Positions 9,608-17,394 of a DNA stretch of 64,000 bases are shown here, piece by piece. The position numbers and the translations under genes were made by a program. Position 1 is the stretch's first letter. Each line of letters opens with the position of its first letter. A model generated the notes under the pieces. The model did not search any database. It was given only the letters and a program-made list of their open reading frames with translations, and was not told the DNA's origin. The stretch is from the NCBI RefSeq assembly GCF_029537395.1, contig NZ_CP120677.1:1240001-1304000 (forward strand), written 5' to 3'. Origin of the DNA: Tissierella sp. Yu-01 (GTDB taxonomy: Bacteria > Bacillota > Clostridia > Tissierellales > Tissierellaceae).

Positions 9608-10599
9608 AGGCTATTACACACCCATCTCCAGGTATCTATGCACATTTCATCAAGGTTCTTTTCAGCTACCCAATTTAATTCCTTATTTGCTTTAGATGGC
9701 TCAGCAAAGCATATATCAACATCTCCAGCTCTTCTATCAGCTATTTCATATGGTATATTAATATTAGATATATTTTCAAAAACATTTACAAGTTCTAGTA
9801 CACTATATCCCTTTCCAGTTCCTAGATTATATATCTCTAAACCCTTGGAATTCAAAGTTTTCTCTAAGGCTTTAATATGACCCTTTGCTAAATCTACTAC
9901 GTGAATATAATCTCTTACACATGTTCCATCCTTTGTATCATAATCACCACCAAATATAAGAAGTTTCTGTAGTTTTCCAGTAGCTACCTGAACTATAACC
10001 GGCATGATATTATTAGGTATTCCTAATGGCCTTTCGCCTATTTTCCCTGATTCATGAGCACCTATAGGATTGAAATATCTTAATATCACTATGCTCCAAT
10101 CATTATTGGATATATGAAGTTCTTTAAGTATTTGCTCACAAAAAAGCTTTGTATTACCATATGGATTATTGGTAGATGGAGTCATATTTTCAGTTAGAGG
10201 AGATATATTCTTCCCATATACTGTAGCTGAAGAGCTAAAAACCATATTTCTTAACTCATATTCTTCCATTACAGTCAATAGATTTAACAATCCATATACG
10301 TTGTTAAAATAATACTTAAGAGGATTAGAAACTGATTCACCAACGGCTTTATATGCTGCTAAATGAATTACCCCCTGAATATTATTTTCATTAAATACTC
10401 TTCGTAAGTCCTGTATGTCTAACAGATCAACCCTATAAAAAGAAAAAGACTCATTAGTTATTGATTTGATTTTATCTAATACATCCTCACTGCTATTTGA
10501 AAAATTATCAATAAGTACAATATCAAATCCCGAACTTAGTAGCTCAATACAAACATGTGATCCAATGTACCCTGTCGCACCTGTTATTAAAATCGACAT
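9604..10599 (-). CDS. galE: UDP-glucose 4-epimerase
   Basis: A 331-residue cytoplasmic SDR enzyme, close to the usual 330-340 residues. It has the NAD loop GATGYIGSH (6-14), a GVIHLAAYKAVGES segment, the catalytic SSATVYG and YGNTK (Tyr-x3-Lys intact), and the C-terminal EIADRRAGDVDICFA substrate loop. It interconverts UDP-Glc/UDP-Gal and, in many homologues, UDP-GlcNAc/UDP-GalNAc. As the first gene of the Pel-type operon, supplying GalNAc donor is the likely role. ATG at 10599 follows an AAGGTGG site. No convincing sigma-A promoter could be picked in the 200 bp upstream. Confidence 0.93.
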   Translation of the reverse strand: MSILITGATGYIGSHVCIELLSSGFDIVLIDNFSNSSEDVLDKIKSITNESFSFYRVDLLDIQDLRRVFNENNIQGVIHLAAYKAVGESVSNPLKYYFNNVYGLLNLLTVMEEYELRNMVFSSSATVYGKNISPLTENMTPSTNNPYGNTKLFCEQILKELHISNNDWSIVILRYFNPIGAHESGKIGERPLGIPNNIMPVIVQVATGKLQKLLIFGGDYDTKDGTCVRDYIHVVDLAKGHIKALEKTLNSKGLEIYNLGTGKGYSVLELVNVFENISNINIPYEIADRRAGDVDICFAEPSKANKELNWVAEKNLDEMCIDTWRWVCNSL

Positions 10600-10776
10600 T
10601 GATATACCACCTTATATTATATATTTACTTTGAAACACTTAAGATGTTCTTATGGTTTATTTATGTGGGAATCTATAACTATAGACTATATATTTATTTA
10701 AAGTTTAAAAGTAACATTAAATCATCACATAGTTACAATTTAGATATGTCTTATGTCTGAATTGGTAAAAAAAATA

Positions 10777-10798
10777 AGACTCGATATATATCGAGTCT
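10777..10798 (-). terminator. Rho-independent terminator after the SLH protein gene
   Basis: A perfect 22-bp palindrome (11-bp arms) directly follows the stop of the SLH gene. On the minus strand it is followed by a run of eight T residues, a standard intrinsic terminator. Confidence 0.85.
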
Positions 10799-10802
10799 CA
10801 TG

Positions 10803-11759
10803 TTAATTAAATTTATTAAATAATCTTAGTACTACAACTACGGCTTCTTCTCTGGTAGTATGACTCCATGGATTAACCTTTCCATTTAAGTCACCTCTAA
10901 GTATTTCCTTATGAATCATGTACTGCATATCATCATAAGCCCATACTGCTATATCTCCATCATCTGCATAATCATATTCTTCCACATATCCAAAGTCCAT
11001 ATCAGGGAAGAAAACTTCTAACATTCTTCTAAGCATTATTGCTATTTCCTGCCTAGTTATAGGATCTTTGGGTAAGAAATTTCCTTTTTCATTTCCCTGT
11101 ACTAAGCCTAATTTTGCTGCTTTAAGAACTTCTGTATTTGTTGAATCCTTAATCGATTGACCTGAATAATCAACTGTTTTTCCGGTTTGAAGCTCATATA
11201 ATCTTATGACTACTTCACAAAATTCCTCTCTGGTTATAACCTTTTTCATATCTTGTCTAATGGATTCAGGTATTAACTTGAGATCAGCTGCCATATCAAG
11301 CTCTGACCATGCCCATTCACTTGCATTTTCATAATAAGGTCGAAGTCCAAGTGATACTACATTTGAAAAATTGCTTACAATATCATCATCTTTATATCTT
11401 ATTCTAATATTATAACTATTTTCCTCTAGGTTAATATTTTTAATTAAACCCTCTTCTACTGGATCGAATGTAATTGACGTTTTGCCATTTGTAGTAAAAT
11501 CTAAAGTATTTGCTAGGATATTTCCTTCTTCTGATTGCCATTTATTCCTTCCAACCTTAAAGTCAACTTGATATTGAATTCCTTCCCTAACCATAGCATG
11601 AATTGGATTTAACCACTCTAATATAAACTTGTTATTCTCTACCTTTAATGTTAGATATTTAGGAGAGCCCATATTCATAGTATCAACTTCTTCAATACCA
11701 AAGGCTACATTCACTGAAAGTATAAGTAAGCAAAGTATTAGTATTAATATTTTTTTCAT
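10803..11759 (-). CDS. Secreted S-layer homology (SLH) domain protein
   Basis: A 318-residue exported protein. Residues 1-21 are a signal peptide (MKKILILILCLLILSVNVAFG). Residues about 30-140 form a fibronectin-like beta domain, and three SLH repeats follow, seen as ITREEFCEVVIRLYEL (about 170), ITRQEIAIMLRRMLE (about 234) and TTREEAVVVVLRLFNK (about 301). SLH domains bind pyruvylated secondary cell-wall polymer, so the protein should sit on the cell wall. It is a single gene with its own terminator. It lies upstream of the Pel locus in the same direction, but the terminator separates them. The ligand of the N-terminal domain is unknown. Confidence 0.85.
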   Translation of the reverse strand: MKKILILILCLLILSVNVAFGIEEVDTMNMGSPKYLTLKVENNKFILEWLNPIHAMVREGIQYQVDFKVGRNKWQSEEGNILANTLDFTTNGKTSITFDPVEEGLIKNINLEENSYNIRIRYKDDDIVSNFSNVVSLGLRPYYENASEWAWSELDMAADLKLIPESIRQDMKKVITREEFCEVVIRLYELQTGKTVDYSGQSIKDSTNTEVLKAAKLGLVQGNEKGNFLPKDPITRQEIAIMLRRMLEVFFPDMDFGYVEEYDYADDGDIAVWAYDDMQYMIHKEILRGDLNGKVNPWSHTTREEAVVVVLRLFNKFN

Positions 11760-11856
11760 ATTTACCTCCTTGGCTTATAGCGCTCTTAATATTCTACCAC
11801 AACATCATTTAATATCAATATTATTCTATTAGCCAATTTAGAAAATAGTACAACCT

Positions 11857-12330
11857 CTAAAATTCTTCAACATCATTGTCATCAAGTGATATTTCAATCA
11901 TATTATCATCATTATATGATTGAAAGTCACCCTGATTATCTGCTTCAAATACGTGATTTTCCTTCCATTCTTTATATGCGGTTAGTTCAGTACTTATCTT
12001 CTTTATTATAAAAGCTATAACTGCTGCATCATCAACAAATCCTCCAAGAAGAAAATCTGGGAATATGTCGATAGGAGTTACAAGATAGATTAAACCTGCC
12101 AAAATAATGATAATAGAACCATTTGAAATCTCCTTATAAATTCCGTTCTTATAGTCCTTGACCAGTTGAATAAGTATCTTAATGTCGTCAAATAATTCCT
12201 TAAGTTCTTTATTATTCTGTATAAGACTTTTAGCCTTGTCTAAAACACCACCAAGTTTTTCTTTGTCATTAAAAAGATTTTTTGCTTTAGATATAAGTCT
12301 ATTAATTGCTCTTTCCACGTCAATTTTCAT
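11857..12330 (-). CDS. YkvA/DUF1232 family membrane protein
   Basis: A 157-residue protein with an amphipathic helical N-terminal half and the DUF1232 signature YLVTPIDIFPDFLLGGFVDD (about residues 83-102), which forms a membrane-associated hairpin, followed by a second hydrophobic stretch and an acidic tail. The family's function is unknown. I place the start at ATG 12330 because an AAAGGTGG site ends 5 bp upstream; a GTG nine bases earlier lies within that ribosome binding site. It is monocistronic as far as can be seen. Confidence 0.75.
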   Translation of the reverse strand: MKIDVERAINRLISKAKNLFNDKEKLGGVLDKAKSLIQNNKELKELFDDIKILIQLVKDYKNGIYKEISNGSIIIILAGLIYLVTPIDIFPDFLLGGFVDDAAVIAFIIKKISTELTAYKEWKENHVFEADNQGDFQSYNDDNMIEISLDDNDVEEF

Positions 12331-12401
12331 AAAGACCACCTTTATTAAATAATTTAGAGTCTCAATTTATGTTTACCATTTTAATTATATTTAATCTTTA
12401 A

Positions 12402-12671
12402 TTATCTGTTAAATCTTTTCCTTATCTTTTCATCATTATACTCAGTTATTTTTTTATTTATATGGTCATATCCATTGGGTCTGTGTGGAATAAGACATTT
12501 CGAGCAATCTTTAATACCATACTTGTCCTCATAATTTCCGCCACATTCCTCTAAAAAATATAATGGGCAATAGCAGAATAAACAGTTAAATTCCTCTTCA
12601 TTTTCAACTTTATGACATGGAAAATATGAGCATGCTAAGTTCCTATAAAATCTAAATGAGTTTTCCATCAT
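12402..12671 (-). CDS. Cysteine-rich small domain protein
   Basis: An 89-residue protein with nine cysteines in pairs: ACSYFPCH, NCLFCYCPLY, EECGG and DCSKCLIPH. This arrangement matches the 'cysteine-rich small domain' family (Pfam type), often found beside cobalamin genes in Clostridia and presumed to bind metal or an Fe-S cluster. No cobalamin gene is nearby. ATG 12671 is followed directly by a second ATG at 12668; the AGGA site suits either. The function is not known. Confidence 0.7.
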   Translation of the reverse strand: MMENSFRFYRNLACSYFPCHKVENEEEFNCLFCYCPLYFLEECGGNYEDKYGIKDCSKCLIPHRPNGYDHINKKITEYNDEKIRKRFNR

Positions 12672-12720
12672 ATCAGTCCTTTCTTTATTGATTATACATT
12701 AATAATAACATATACAAGCC

Positions 12721-12927
12721 TTAATTTACATGTTTATATGTCCTCTTTTTTATTTTCATAAGTGCCAGGTTTATCAAATATGTCACTTCCAAAGCATCAG
12801 CATTACAATAATTGTATTTCAATAATTTTAAAATTTCAATCTCTCTTTTAAAATTTTCCTTATTAGAATTTTTTTGAAATACATATTTTAGGCTTATACC
12901 TTTAACAAGTACACTTTTTTCCCTGAT
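12721..12927 (-). pseudogene. Start-less open frame, possible gene remnant
   Basis: In the 328-bp gap between the cysteine-rich gene and sodA, one minus-strand frame stays open for 68 codons and reads like real protein: a Lys/Glu-rich helix followed by NADALEVTYLINLALMKIKK. It has no ATG, GTG or TTG in a useful place. A GTG preceded by AGGGAAAAAA lies in a neighbouring frame, so a frameshift may have broken it. I do not recognise the family. It may be a remnant or simply chance. Confidence 0.3.
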
Positions 12928-12954
12928 TCACTATTGTAAAGAAAGATGGTAAAG

Positions 12955-12987
12955 AATGAACCCCGAAATATAATTCCGGGGTTCATT
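12955..12987 (-). terminator. Terminator hairpin after sodA
   Basis: Inverted repeat AATGAACCCC / GGGGTTCATT with an AT-rich loop, 12 bp after the sodA stop. The following minus-strand sequence is pyrimidine-rich but not a strict T run. Confidence 0.7.
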
Positions 12988-12999
12988 AAAGGGGTTTAT

Positions 13000-13611
13000 T
13001 TATATTAAATTTTTGTAACTGTCTTCTACCTTATTCCAATCTACAACATTAAACCATGCTTCGATATAGTCAGCTCTCTTATTTTGATATTTTAGATAAT
13101 ATGCGTGCTCCCAAACATCTATGCCTAGTAATGGCTTTTTCCCTTCTGATATTGGATTATCCTGATTTGGAGTTGAATTAATTGCAAGTTTACCACTTTC
13201 ATCAATTACTAGCCAAGCCCAACCACTACCAAATCTACCTAAAGCAGCTTTCTTAAAATCTTCTTTAAACTTTTCAAATCCACCAAGATCTTCATCTATT
13301 TTCTTTGCAACTTGCCCAATTGGATTACCTCCACCACTAGGTGACATAGTTTCCCAAAAGATTGAGTGATTTAAATGCCCTCCACCATTATTTCTAACGG
13401 CTGTTCTGATATTTTCTGGCATCTCATTTAATGACTTTATTAAATTTTCAATACTCAAATCCTTGAATTTATCTTGCCCGTCTAAGGCTTTATTTAAATT
13501 GTCTATATAAGTCTGATGATGCTTTGTATGGTGAATCATCATAGTCTGTTCATCAATATGTGGTTCTAATGCATCATAAGCATAATTTAATTCTGGTAAT
13601 CTAAAAGTCAT
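13000..13611 (-). CDS. sodA: Superoxide dismutase [Mn]
   Basis: A 203-residue Mn/Fe-family superoxide dismutase that converts superoxide to hydrogen peroxide and oxygen in the cytoplasm. Metal-ligand regions are all present: HHTKHHQTY (first His ligand), [11 protein letters not shown] (second His), and [13 protein letters not shown] (Asp and His). GGGHLNH in the N-terminal domain and NQDNPI in the C-terminal domain place the active-site Gln as in Mn enzymes. The start is set at ATG 13611 because the upstream ATG at 13629 lies inside the AAGGAGAG ribosome binding site. A Fur/PerR-like palindrome lies about 75 bp upstream (13684-13698). Confidence 0.93.
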   Translation of the reverse strand: MTFRLPELNYAYDALEPHIDEQTMMIHHTKHHQTYIDNLNKALDGQDKFKDLSIENLIKSLNEMPENIRTAVRNNGGGHLNHSIFWETMSPSGGGNPIGQVAKKIDEDLGGFEKFKEDFKKAALGRFGSGWAWLVIDESGKLAINSTPNQDNPISEGKKPLLGIDVWEHAYYLKYQNKRADYIEAWFNVVDWNKVEDSYKNLI

Positions 13612-13683
13612 ATACAATCTCTCCTTCATATCTATATTAATGTAATTTTTATTATCTATTTCATACTTACCCTTATTTCTAAT

Positions 13684-13698
13684 TGATAAACATTATCA
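13684..13698. promoter_or_regulatory. Fur/PerR-family operator-like palindrome
   Basis: The 15-bp sequence TGATAAACATTATCA is a near-perfect 7-1-7 inverted repeat and differs from the classical Fur-family box by one or two bases. It lies between sodA (minus) and a small plus-strand gene, so it could control either. Regulation by Fur or PerR is inference. Confidence 0.45.
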
Positions 13699-13759
13699 TT
13701 TACAAAAGAATATATTTTTATTCTCTGCAAATATTAATAGAAAGGAAAGGTGATTATTT

Positions 13760-14023
13760 ATGAAAGATAGAGAAAAAAGAGATAGATGGGATAAACGCTC
13801 TAAAAATGAAGGCAATAGAAATTATGTGCTTGGCGCCAAGAGCATGGGAAATCCATGGAACAACACCAATAATCCGAATTGGAATAACCAAATGTTTGCA
13901 AATCCATATAGGATTTCCATGCTAAATGATCCACAACGAGTTGAAGATAATAATAGAGTTGAGGATAATAATGGAAACAAGACAAAAATGAAGGATGATT
14001 ATTTCCCTATTAATCCATCATAA
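13760..14023 (+). CDS. Small Asn-rich hypothetical protein
   Basis: An 87-residue, highly polar protein, one of the few plus-strand genes here. It starts MKDREKRDRWDKRSK, then has an Asn/Trp/Pro-rich middle (NPWNNTNNPNWNNQM) and two copies of a VEDNN unit. There is no signal peptide or membrane segment. A good AAAGGAAAGGTG site precedes the ATG, and a perfect terminator follows at once, so it is a complete single-gene unit. Low-complexity Asn-rich proteins of this size often occur in spores of Firmicutes, but no family is recognised. Confidence 0.6.
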   Translation: MKDREKRDRWDKRSKNEGNRNYVLGAKSMGNPWNNTNNPNWNNQMFANPYRISMLNDPQRVEDNNRVEDNNGNKTKMKDDYFPINPS

Positions 14024-14024
14024 A

Positions 14025-14066
14025 AAAATAGCCAATATCTTATAACTAATAGATATTGGCTATTTT
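14025..14066. terminator. Bidirectional terminator
   Basis: A perfect 16-bp inverted repeat (AAAATAGCCAATATCT and its complement, 10-bp loop) sits between the convergent genes 13760-14023 and 14071-14307. A/T tracts on both sides allow it to terminate both. Confidence 0.9.
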
Positions 14067-14070
14067 GTGA

Positions 14071-14307
14071 TTAAAAAATCGAATCAATTATGTTTCGTGC
14101 AGTTTCATATACAGATTTATCAACAAATATATCTGTTCCGTATATAGAATTTCCAGTAATTATTTTCATGTAACTTCCAATTCCTTTTTCTTGTATTAAA
14201 TATGGTATCTGATTATCCTCAAGTACACCTTTGATTATGTCTAATTCAAAATTATTATTAGCTGTTTTTAGTAAAACTAATTCTACTTTTTCTTTTTGAC
14301 TTGACAT
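14071..14307 (-). CDS. DUF2007-type putative signal-transducing protein
   Basis: A 78-residue protein with a beta-alpha-beta layout: VELVLLKTANNNFELDIIKGVLEDNQIPYLI, then a short loop, and a C-terminal DIFVDKSVYETARNIID strand-helix. This is the DUF2007 pattern (a small PII-like ferredoxin fold, role unknown). GTGGGGTGG precedes the ATG. It is 40 bp downstream of the serine hydrolase gene and may be co-transcribed. Another small protein with a similar end lies at 15886-16143. Confidence 0.65.
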   Translation of the reverse strand: MSSQKEKVELVLLKTANNNFELDIIKGVLEDNQIPYLIQEKGIGSYMKIITGNSIYGTDIFVDKSVYETARNIIDSIF

Positions 14308-14346
14308 TAGACCACCCCACTTAAATAATTCAATTGCATTATTAAC

Positions 14347-15390
14347 TTACTTTAATAACATTGCAAGTTTCATTATGAATCTGATTGGAAGTGCCTGATT
14401 TGCAGCCTGATTAATATTTCCTGTAATGTATATATCCTTGTATGGATAATAAAAAGCAAAGGATCCTGTTGAACCTGAATGTCCTATTAATTCTCCTTTA
14501 CCCATAAAAAGTGTTGCTGAACCTTCTAATGGTATTTGCATATATCCTCCACCATAATATATTGGTCCCATTGAAATCTGAAGTTTATGATATTGTGAAA
14601 GTCTCTGAAATATATCTTTATCAAATAGCTTACCGTTAAAGAAAGCTTTAATAAATATCATTAAATCATGAGCACTAGATACTCCACCCCCGCTTGCACG
14701 GCTGCTTATGACAAGCTTTGGTCTAGATATTACCTTATCTTTATAATAGATATCAGGTATAAATACATCTTCACTTACTGGTAAATATGTATTTTTTAGT
14801 TCTAAAGGTTCTATAATAAATTTCTTATAGACTTCTTCTAATGGTAAATCTGTTATATTTTCAATAATCATACCTAATAAATCAAAATTAATATCTGCAT
14901 AATATGCCTTGTTGGTATTTCCTGGAGCGAAATGAGATTTAAGTTTCTTTACCATTTCTACATATTCTTCAAATCCAATATAAGAGTCACCTGAAATAAT
15001 AAAATTCCTTATGCTGTTTTTACCTTCTTCATAGGGATTAGGTAATCCACTTATTTGAAAAAGCAAATCTGATATTGTAAGTTCATATGAATATTCTTTG
15101 CCATTATAAATATGAAGTCCAGTTAATATATAATCATCTAGATAATTCGAAATCTTGTCATTAAGTGAGAGTTTGTTTTGTTCAAGCAATACTAAGATAC
15201 ATGTAGTAGTGAATAATTTGGTTATACTAGCCATGAGAAAAGGTCTATTTACATCCTTCCCACCATAACTATTTTCATAAGTAAAATCACCATTTAAATC
15301 TTCAATATACAAAATGCATTCTTGAACTTGTTTTGATTCTATGGTTTTCTTGAATAGGTTATCTATCGATTTAATTTGGTTGTTTTCCAT
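14347..15390 (-). CDS. Serine hydrolase of the beta-lactamase class C / PBP4 family
   Basis: A 347-residue protein with the three family motifs: S-x-x-K in MASITKLF (about 52-59, Ser nucleophile and Lys), the Tyr-centred YADINFDLLG motif (about 163-172) and HSGSTGS (about 304-310) in place of KTG. It also has an N-terminal GKDVNRPF segment. There is no signal peptide or transmembrane helix, so it may be cytoplasmic or exported by another route. Such proteins are esterases or D-Ala-D-Ala peptidases; the substrate is not predictable. Confidence 0.82.
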   Translation of the reverse strand: MENNQIKSIDNLFKKTIESKQVQECILYIEDLNGDFTYENSYGGKDVNRPFLMASITKLFTTTCILVLLEQNKLSLNDKISNYLDDYILTGLHIYNGKEYSYELTISDLLFQISGLPNPYEEGKNSIRNFIISGDSYIGFEEYVEMVKKLKSHFAPGNTNKAYYADINFDLLGMIIENITDLPLEEVYKKFIIEPLELKNTYLPVSEDVFIPDIYYKDKVISRPKLVISSRASGGGVSSAHDLMIFIKAFFNGKLFDKDIFQRLSQYHKLQISMGPIYYGGGYMQIPLEGSATLFMGKGELIGHSGSTGSFAFYYPYKDIYITGNINQAANQALPIRFIMKLAMLLK

Positions 15391-15412
15391 AACTTAGCTT
15401 AACCTTCCTTCC

Positions 15413-15559
15413 CTACTTTTTTCTTTTAATTAAATATATAATTATACCTACTACTGCTATTAATAAAACAACAAATTTTATAATTGAAAACCAAGTTATG
15501 CTTGATGTAATAAAAATTGTAGTAGGTCCATCTGCTCCGCCAATTATTCCCGTATTCAT
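15413..15559 (-). CDS. Small membrane protein with the GIIGGADGPT motif of Na+-translocating decarboxylase beta subunits
   Basis: A 48-residue frame from ATG 15559 to TAG 15413, preceded by AGGAGAG at good spacing. The N-terminus reads MNTGIIGGADGPTTIFITSS, the conserved loop found in the beta subunit of oxaloacetate and related decarboxylase sodium pumps. One membrane helix (about 27-44) and a KRKK tail follow. A full beta subunit has about 400 residues, so this is a stand-alone mini-protein. Similar tiny frames are usually auto-annotated as 'decarboxylase subunit beta' in Firmicutes, but they cannot carry out that reaction. No other decarboxylase subunit is in the window. The real role is unknown. 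Confidence 0.7.
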   Translation of the reverse strand: MNTGIIGGADGPTTIFITSSITWFSIIKFVVLLIAVVGIIIYLIKRKK

Positions 15560-15649
15560 ATGTAATAACTCTCCTATTGTACCTTTTCTCTTTAGTCAAC
15601 TTTATCTGTAACATCGATAATTACTTTTTTTACAACATCATTTACTGCT

Positions 15650-15811
15650 TTATTCATGTAATGTGAACATATAACGAATATACACTAAATTATCTTGATA
15701 ATTAAACAAGTTATATATTTCACGCAATCTCTCATGAATTTCTATTAGATCTACTTTTCTTTTTTTATCTTGATATCTATTTACTAAATCTTGTATCTCA
15801 TCATTATTCAT
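15650..15811 (-). CDS. Possible 53-residue hypothetical protein
   Basis: In a gap of about 330 bp, a minus-strand frame from ATG 15811 encodes 53 residues (MNNDEIQDLVNRYQDKKRK..., ending FTLHE) with a helical, charged composition. The frame is open further upstream to a stop near 15863, past a run of seven A where a frameshift may have occurred; the upstream start MRKLLVYTR lies in another frame behind a GGAAGGTG site. The piece may be a broken longer gene. A 21-codon frame follows at 15592-15657. No family is recognised. Confidence 0.3.
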   Translation of the reverse strand: MNNDEIQDLVNRYQDKKRKVDLIEIHERLREIYNLFNYQDNLVYIRYMFTLHE

Positions 15812-15885
15812 TACATCTCTTTTCCAAGAACCAAGTCTAGGTTTTTTTATAACTTCTCGTATACACTAATAGTTTCCTCATATTA

Positions 15886-16143
15886 TCACCTTCCTTTTAA
15901 TAACCCTATTGCTGTATCATAATCTTTCTTGTGAACATAAACATAGTACATTTTTAATGCATTAATGTTCTGACCTAATGTTCCTGCTCTACTTCTTTGA
16001 GAACCTAGGACATTTGAACTATTACGATCCATTATCCGATAAGTATATTTAATATTACTCTGCATTAGTAAATTTCTAATCTCACTAAATCTCTCCATGG
16101 ACTGACATACACAAACTTCTTTTCTATTGAAAATAGTAATCAT
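15886..16143 (-). CDS. Conserved small hypothetical protein
   Basis: An 85-residue protein starting MITIFNRKEVCVCQSMERFSEI, with a beta-alpha-beta shape and a closing KMYYVYVHKKDYDTAIGLLKG strand-helix that resembles the end of DUF2007-like proteins. It has a strong AGGAGG ribosome binding site. There is a CVC pair near residue 11 but no other metal motif. I recognise the general type from Clostridia but cannot name a function. Confidence 0.6.
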   Translation of the reverse strand: MITIFNRKEVCVCQSMERFSEIRNLLMQSNIKYTYRIMDRNSSNVLGSQRSRAGTLGQNINALKMYYVYVHKKDYDTAIGLLKGR

Positions 16144-16296
16144 TATATGCCTCCTAAATCCATATATTATAACTACTCTTCTAAATGAATATTAATGTAC
16201 ACAATGTTAAATTAATTATATCATATGCCGTAACATCATTTATATAATTAACACAAATAAACACAGAAATTAACCTGTGCTTTTCTTTAAGTTAAA

Positions 16297-16364
16297 GCTT
16301 AACATTAACCCTATAATGAGTAAAAATACAGTTCTTTGTATATTAATGTTAAGGTTTAACATTA
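16297..16364. repeat. Three copies of TTAACATTAA in alternating orientation
   Basis: TTAACATTAA occurs at 16298-16307 and 16355-16364, and its complement TTAATGTTAA at 16342-16351; the first two extend to an 11-bp inverted repeat (16297-16307 / 16342-16352). The stretch lies just past the end of the hydrolase gene. It could be a weak hairpin or a protein-binding cluster. Confidence 0.4.
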
Positions 16365-16366
16365 AG

Positions 16367-17326
16367 TTATAGATTTATAAATTCTATTATTTCTCTCATT
16401 AATTCTTCATTTATTGGTAAATCGGGATCTGAATAGGTTTTTAGATTTTCTTCAGGATCTGTCGGAGCATTCTTAAGAATATGGTTCATTCCTTTTATAA
16501 TTACCAGTTTGCTATCTTTAGCAGTACTTAATCTTTCAGCGTCTTCCACTGTAACTTGTATATCATTGTCTCCTTGTAATATAAGTATAGGTGCACTTAT
16601 ATTTTTATAAACCTCTACAGGATCATATTTAAACCAAGAAATCATATATGGTTGAACACTTGGTCTAAATAATGAATATAATTCTTGTGGTACGTTTTCA
16701 ATAAGTTTTCCTTCTTTTAGCTGATCTAACATAGGTGTTGTTACATCTGTAATTTCCTTTTGTTGTGTACTTAATTGTCTTATTAAGGTATCATATGCCG
16801 AGTGCCCTACTCCTGCAATAGAAACAAATCCCTCTACATCGCTGTCTGCAGCTGCCTGACCTCCTATTAAAGCACCTTCACTGTGACCTATGATAAATAC
16901 TCTATCAAACCTTGAATCATCTCTTAACTTAGAAACCCACAATTTTACATCAGAAATATAATCTTCGAAGACCAAATCTTCTTCTTTTTCTATCAAATCC
17001 ATTGACTTTGCAATACCTCTTTTATCATATCTTACACTTGCTATTCCAGCTTCAGCTAATCCTTCTGCTAACATTTTAAGGCTATTATTATCTCCTATAA
17101 TATTGCTGTTTCCATCTCTGTCAGTAGGTCCAGACCCTTGATGAATAAGTGCTACTGGATAAGTTCCATCTCCACTTTCCCCATTAGGAATAATTAAAGT
17201 TCCATAAATTGTTCCACCATTTACGTCTAAATTAAAATCTTCCTCCTTAAATGTCTTATTAGAGGTACAGCCAGTACTGACAATAAATAATAATAAGACT
17301 ATTAACAAAAAGATAAATCTATTCAT
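16367..17326 (-). CDS. Alpha/beta hydrolase lipoprotein
   Basis: A 319-residue exported hydrolase. A hydrophobic signal ends in the lipobox VSTGC (Cys about 20), so it should be lipid-anchored outside the membrane. The alpha/beta core shows an HQGSGPTDRDG oxyanion region (about 62), the nucleophile elbow GHSEGALIG (Ser about 149), an ILQGDNDIQV acid turn and a GMNHILK catalytic His near the end. This is the dienelactone-hydrolase-like esterase/peptidase group (S9-type). It is followed at its 3' end by a repeat-rich AT stretch. The substrate is unknown. Confidence 0.82.
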   Translation of the reverse strand: MNRFIFLLIVLLLFIVSTGCTSNKTFKEEDFNLDVNGGTIYGTLIIPNGESGDGTYPVALIHQGSGPTDRDGNSNIIGDNNSLKMLAEGLAEAGIASVRYDKRGIAKSMDLIEKEEDLVFEDYISDVKLWVSKLRDDSRFDRVFIIGHSEGALIGGQAAADSDVEGFVSIAGVGHSAYDTLIRQLSTQQKEITDVTTPMLDQLKEGKLIENVPQELYSLFRPSVQPYMISWFKYDPVEVYKNISAPILILQGDNDIQVTVEDAERLSTAKDSKLVIIKGMNHILKNAPTDPEENLKTYSDPDLPINEELMREIIEFINL

Positions 17327-17353
17327 ATGATTTCACCCCTTCCATAAATAATT

Positions 17354-17377
17354 ATACCCAGGATAAATCCTGGGTAT
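17354..17377 (-). terminator. Terminator-like hairpin after the HD hydrolase gene
   Basis: Perfect stem ATACCCAGGA / TCCTGGGTAT with a 4-base loop lies between the HD gene and the hydrolase gene. The T run after it is weak. Confidence 0.65.
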
Positions 17378-17394
17378 TACCATAATTATTAATT

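Noticed and set aside
10600-10776. A c-di-GMP riboswitch before the Pel-type operon
   Set aside because: The conserved core of neither c-di-GMP riboswitch class could be found in the leader.
15426-15614. A 62-codon minus-strand frame
   Set aside because: It overlaps, in another frame, the better-supported 48-residue GADGPT gene that has its own ribosome binding site; its composition is not protein-like.
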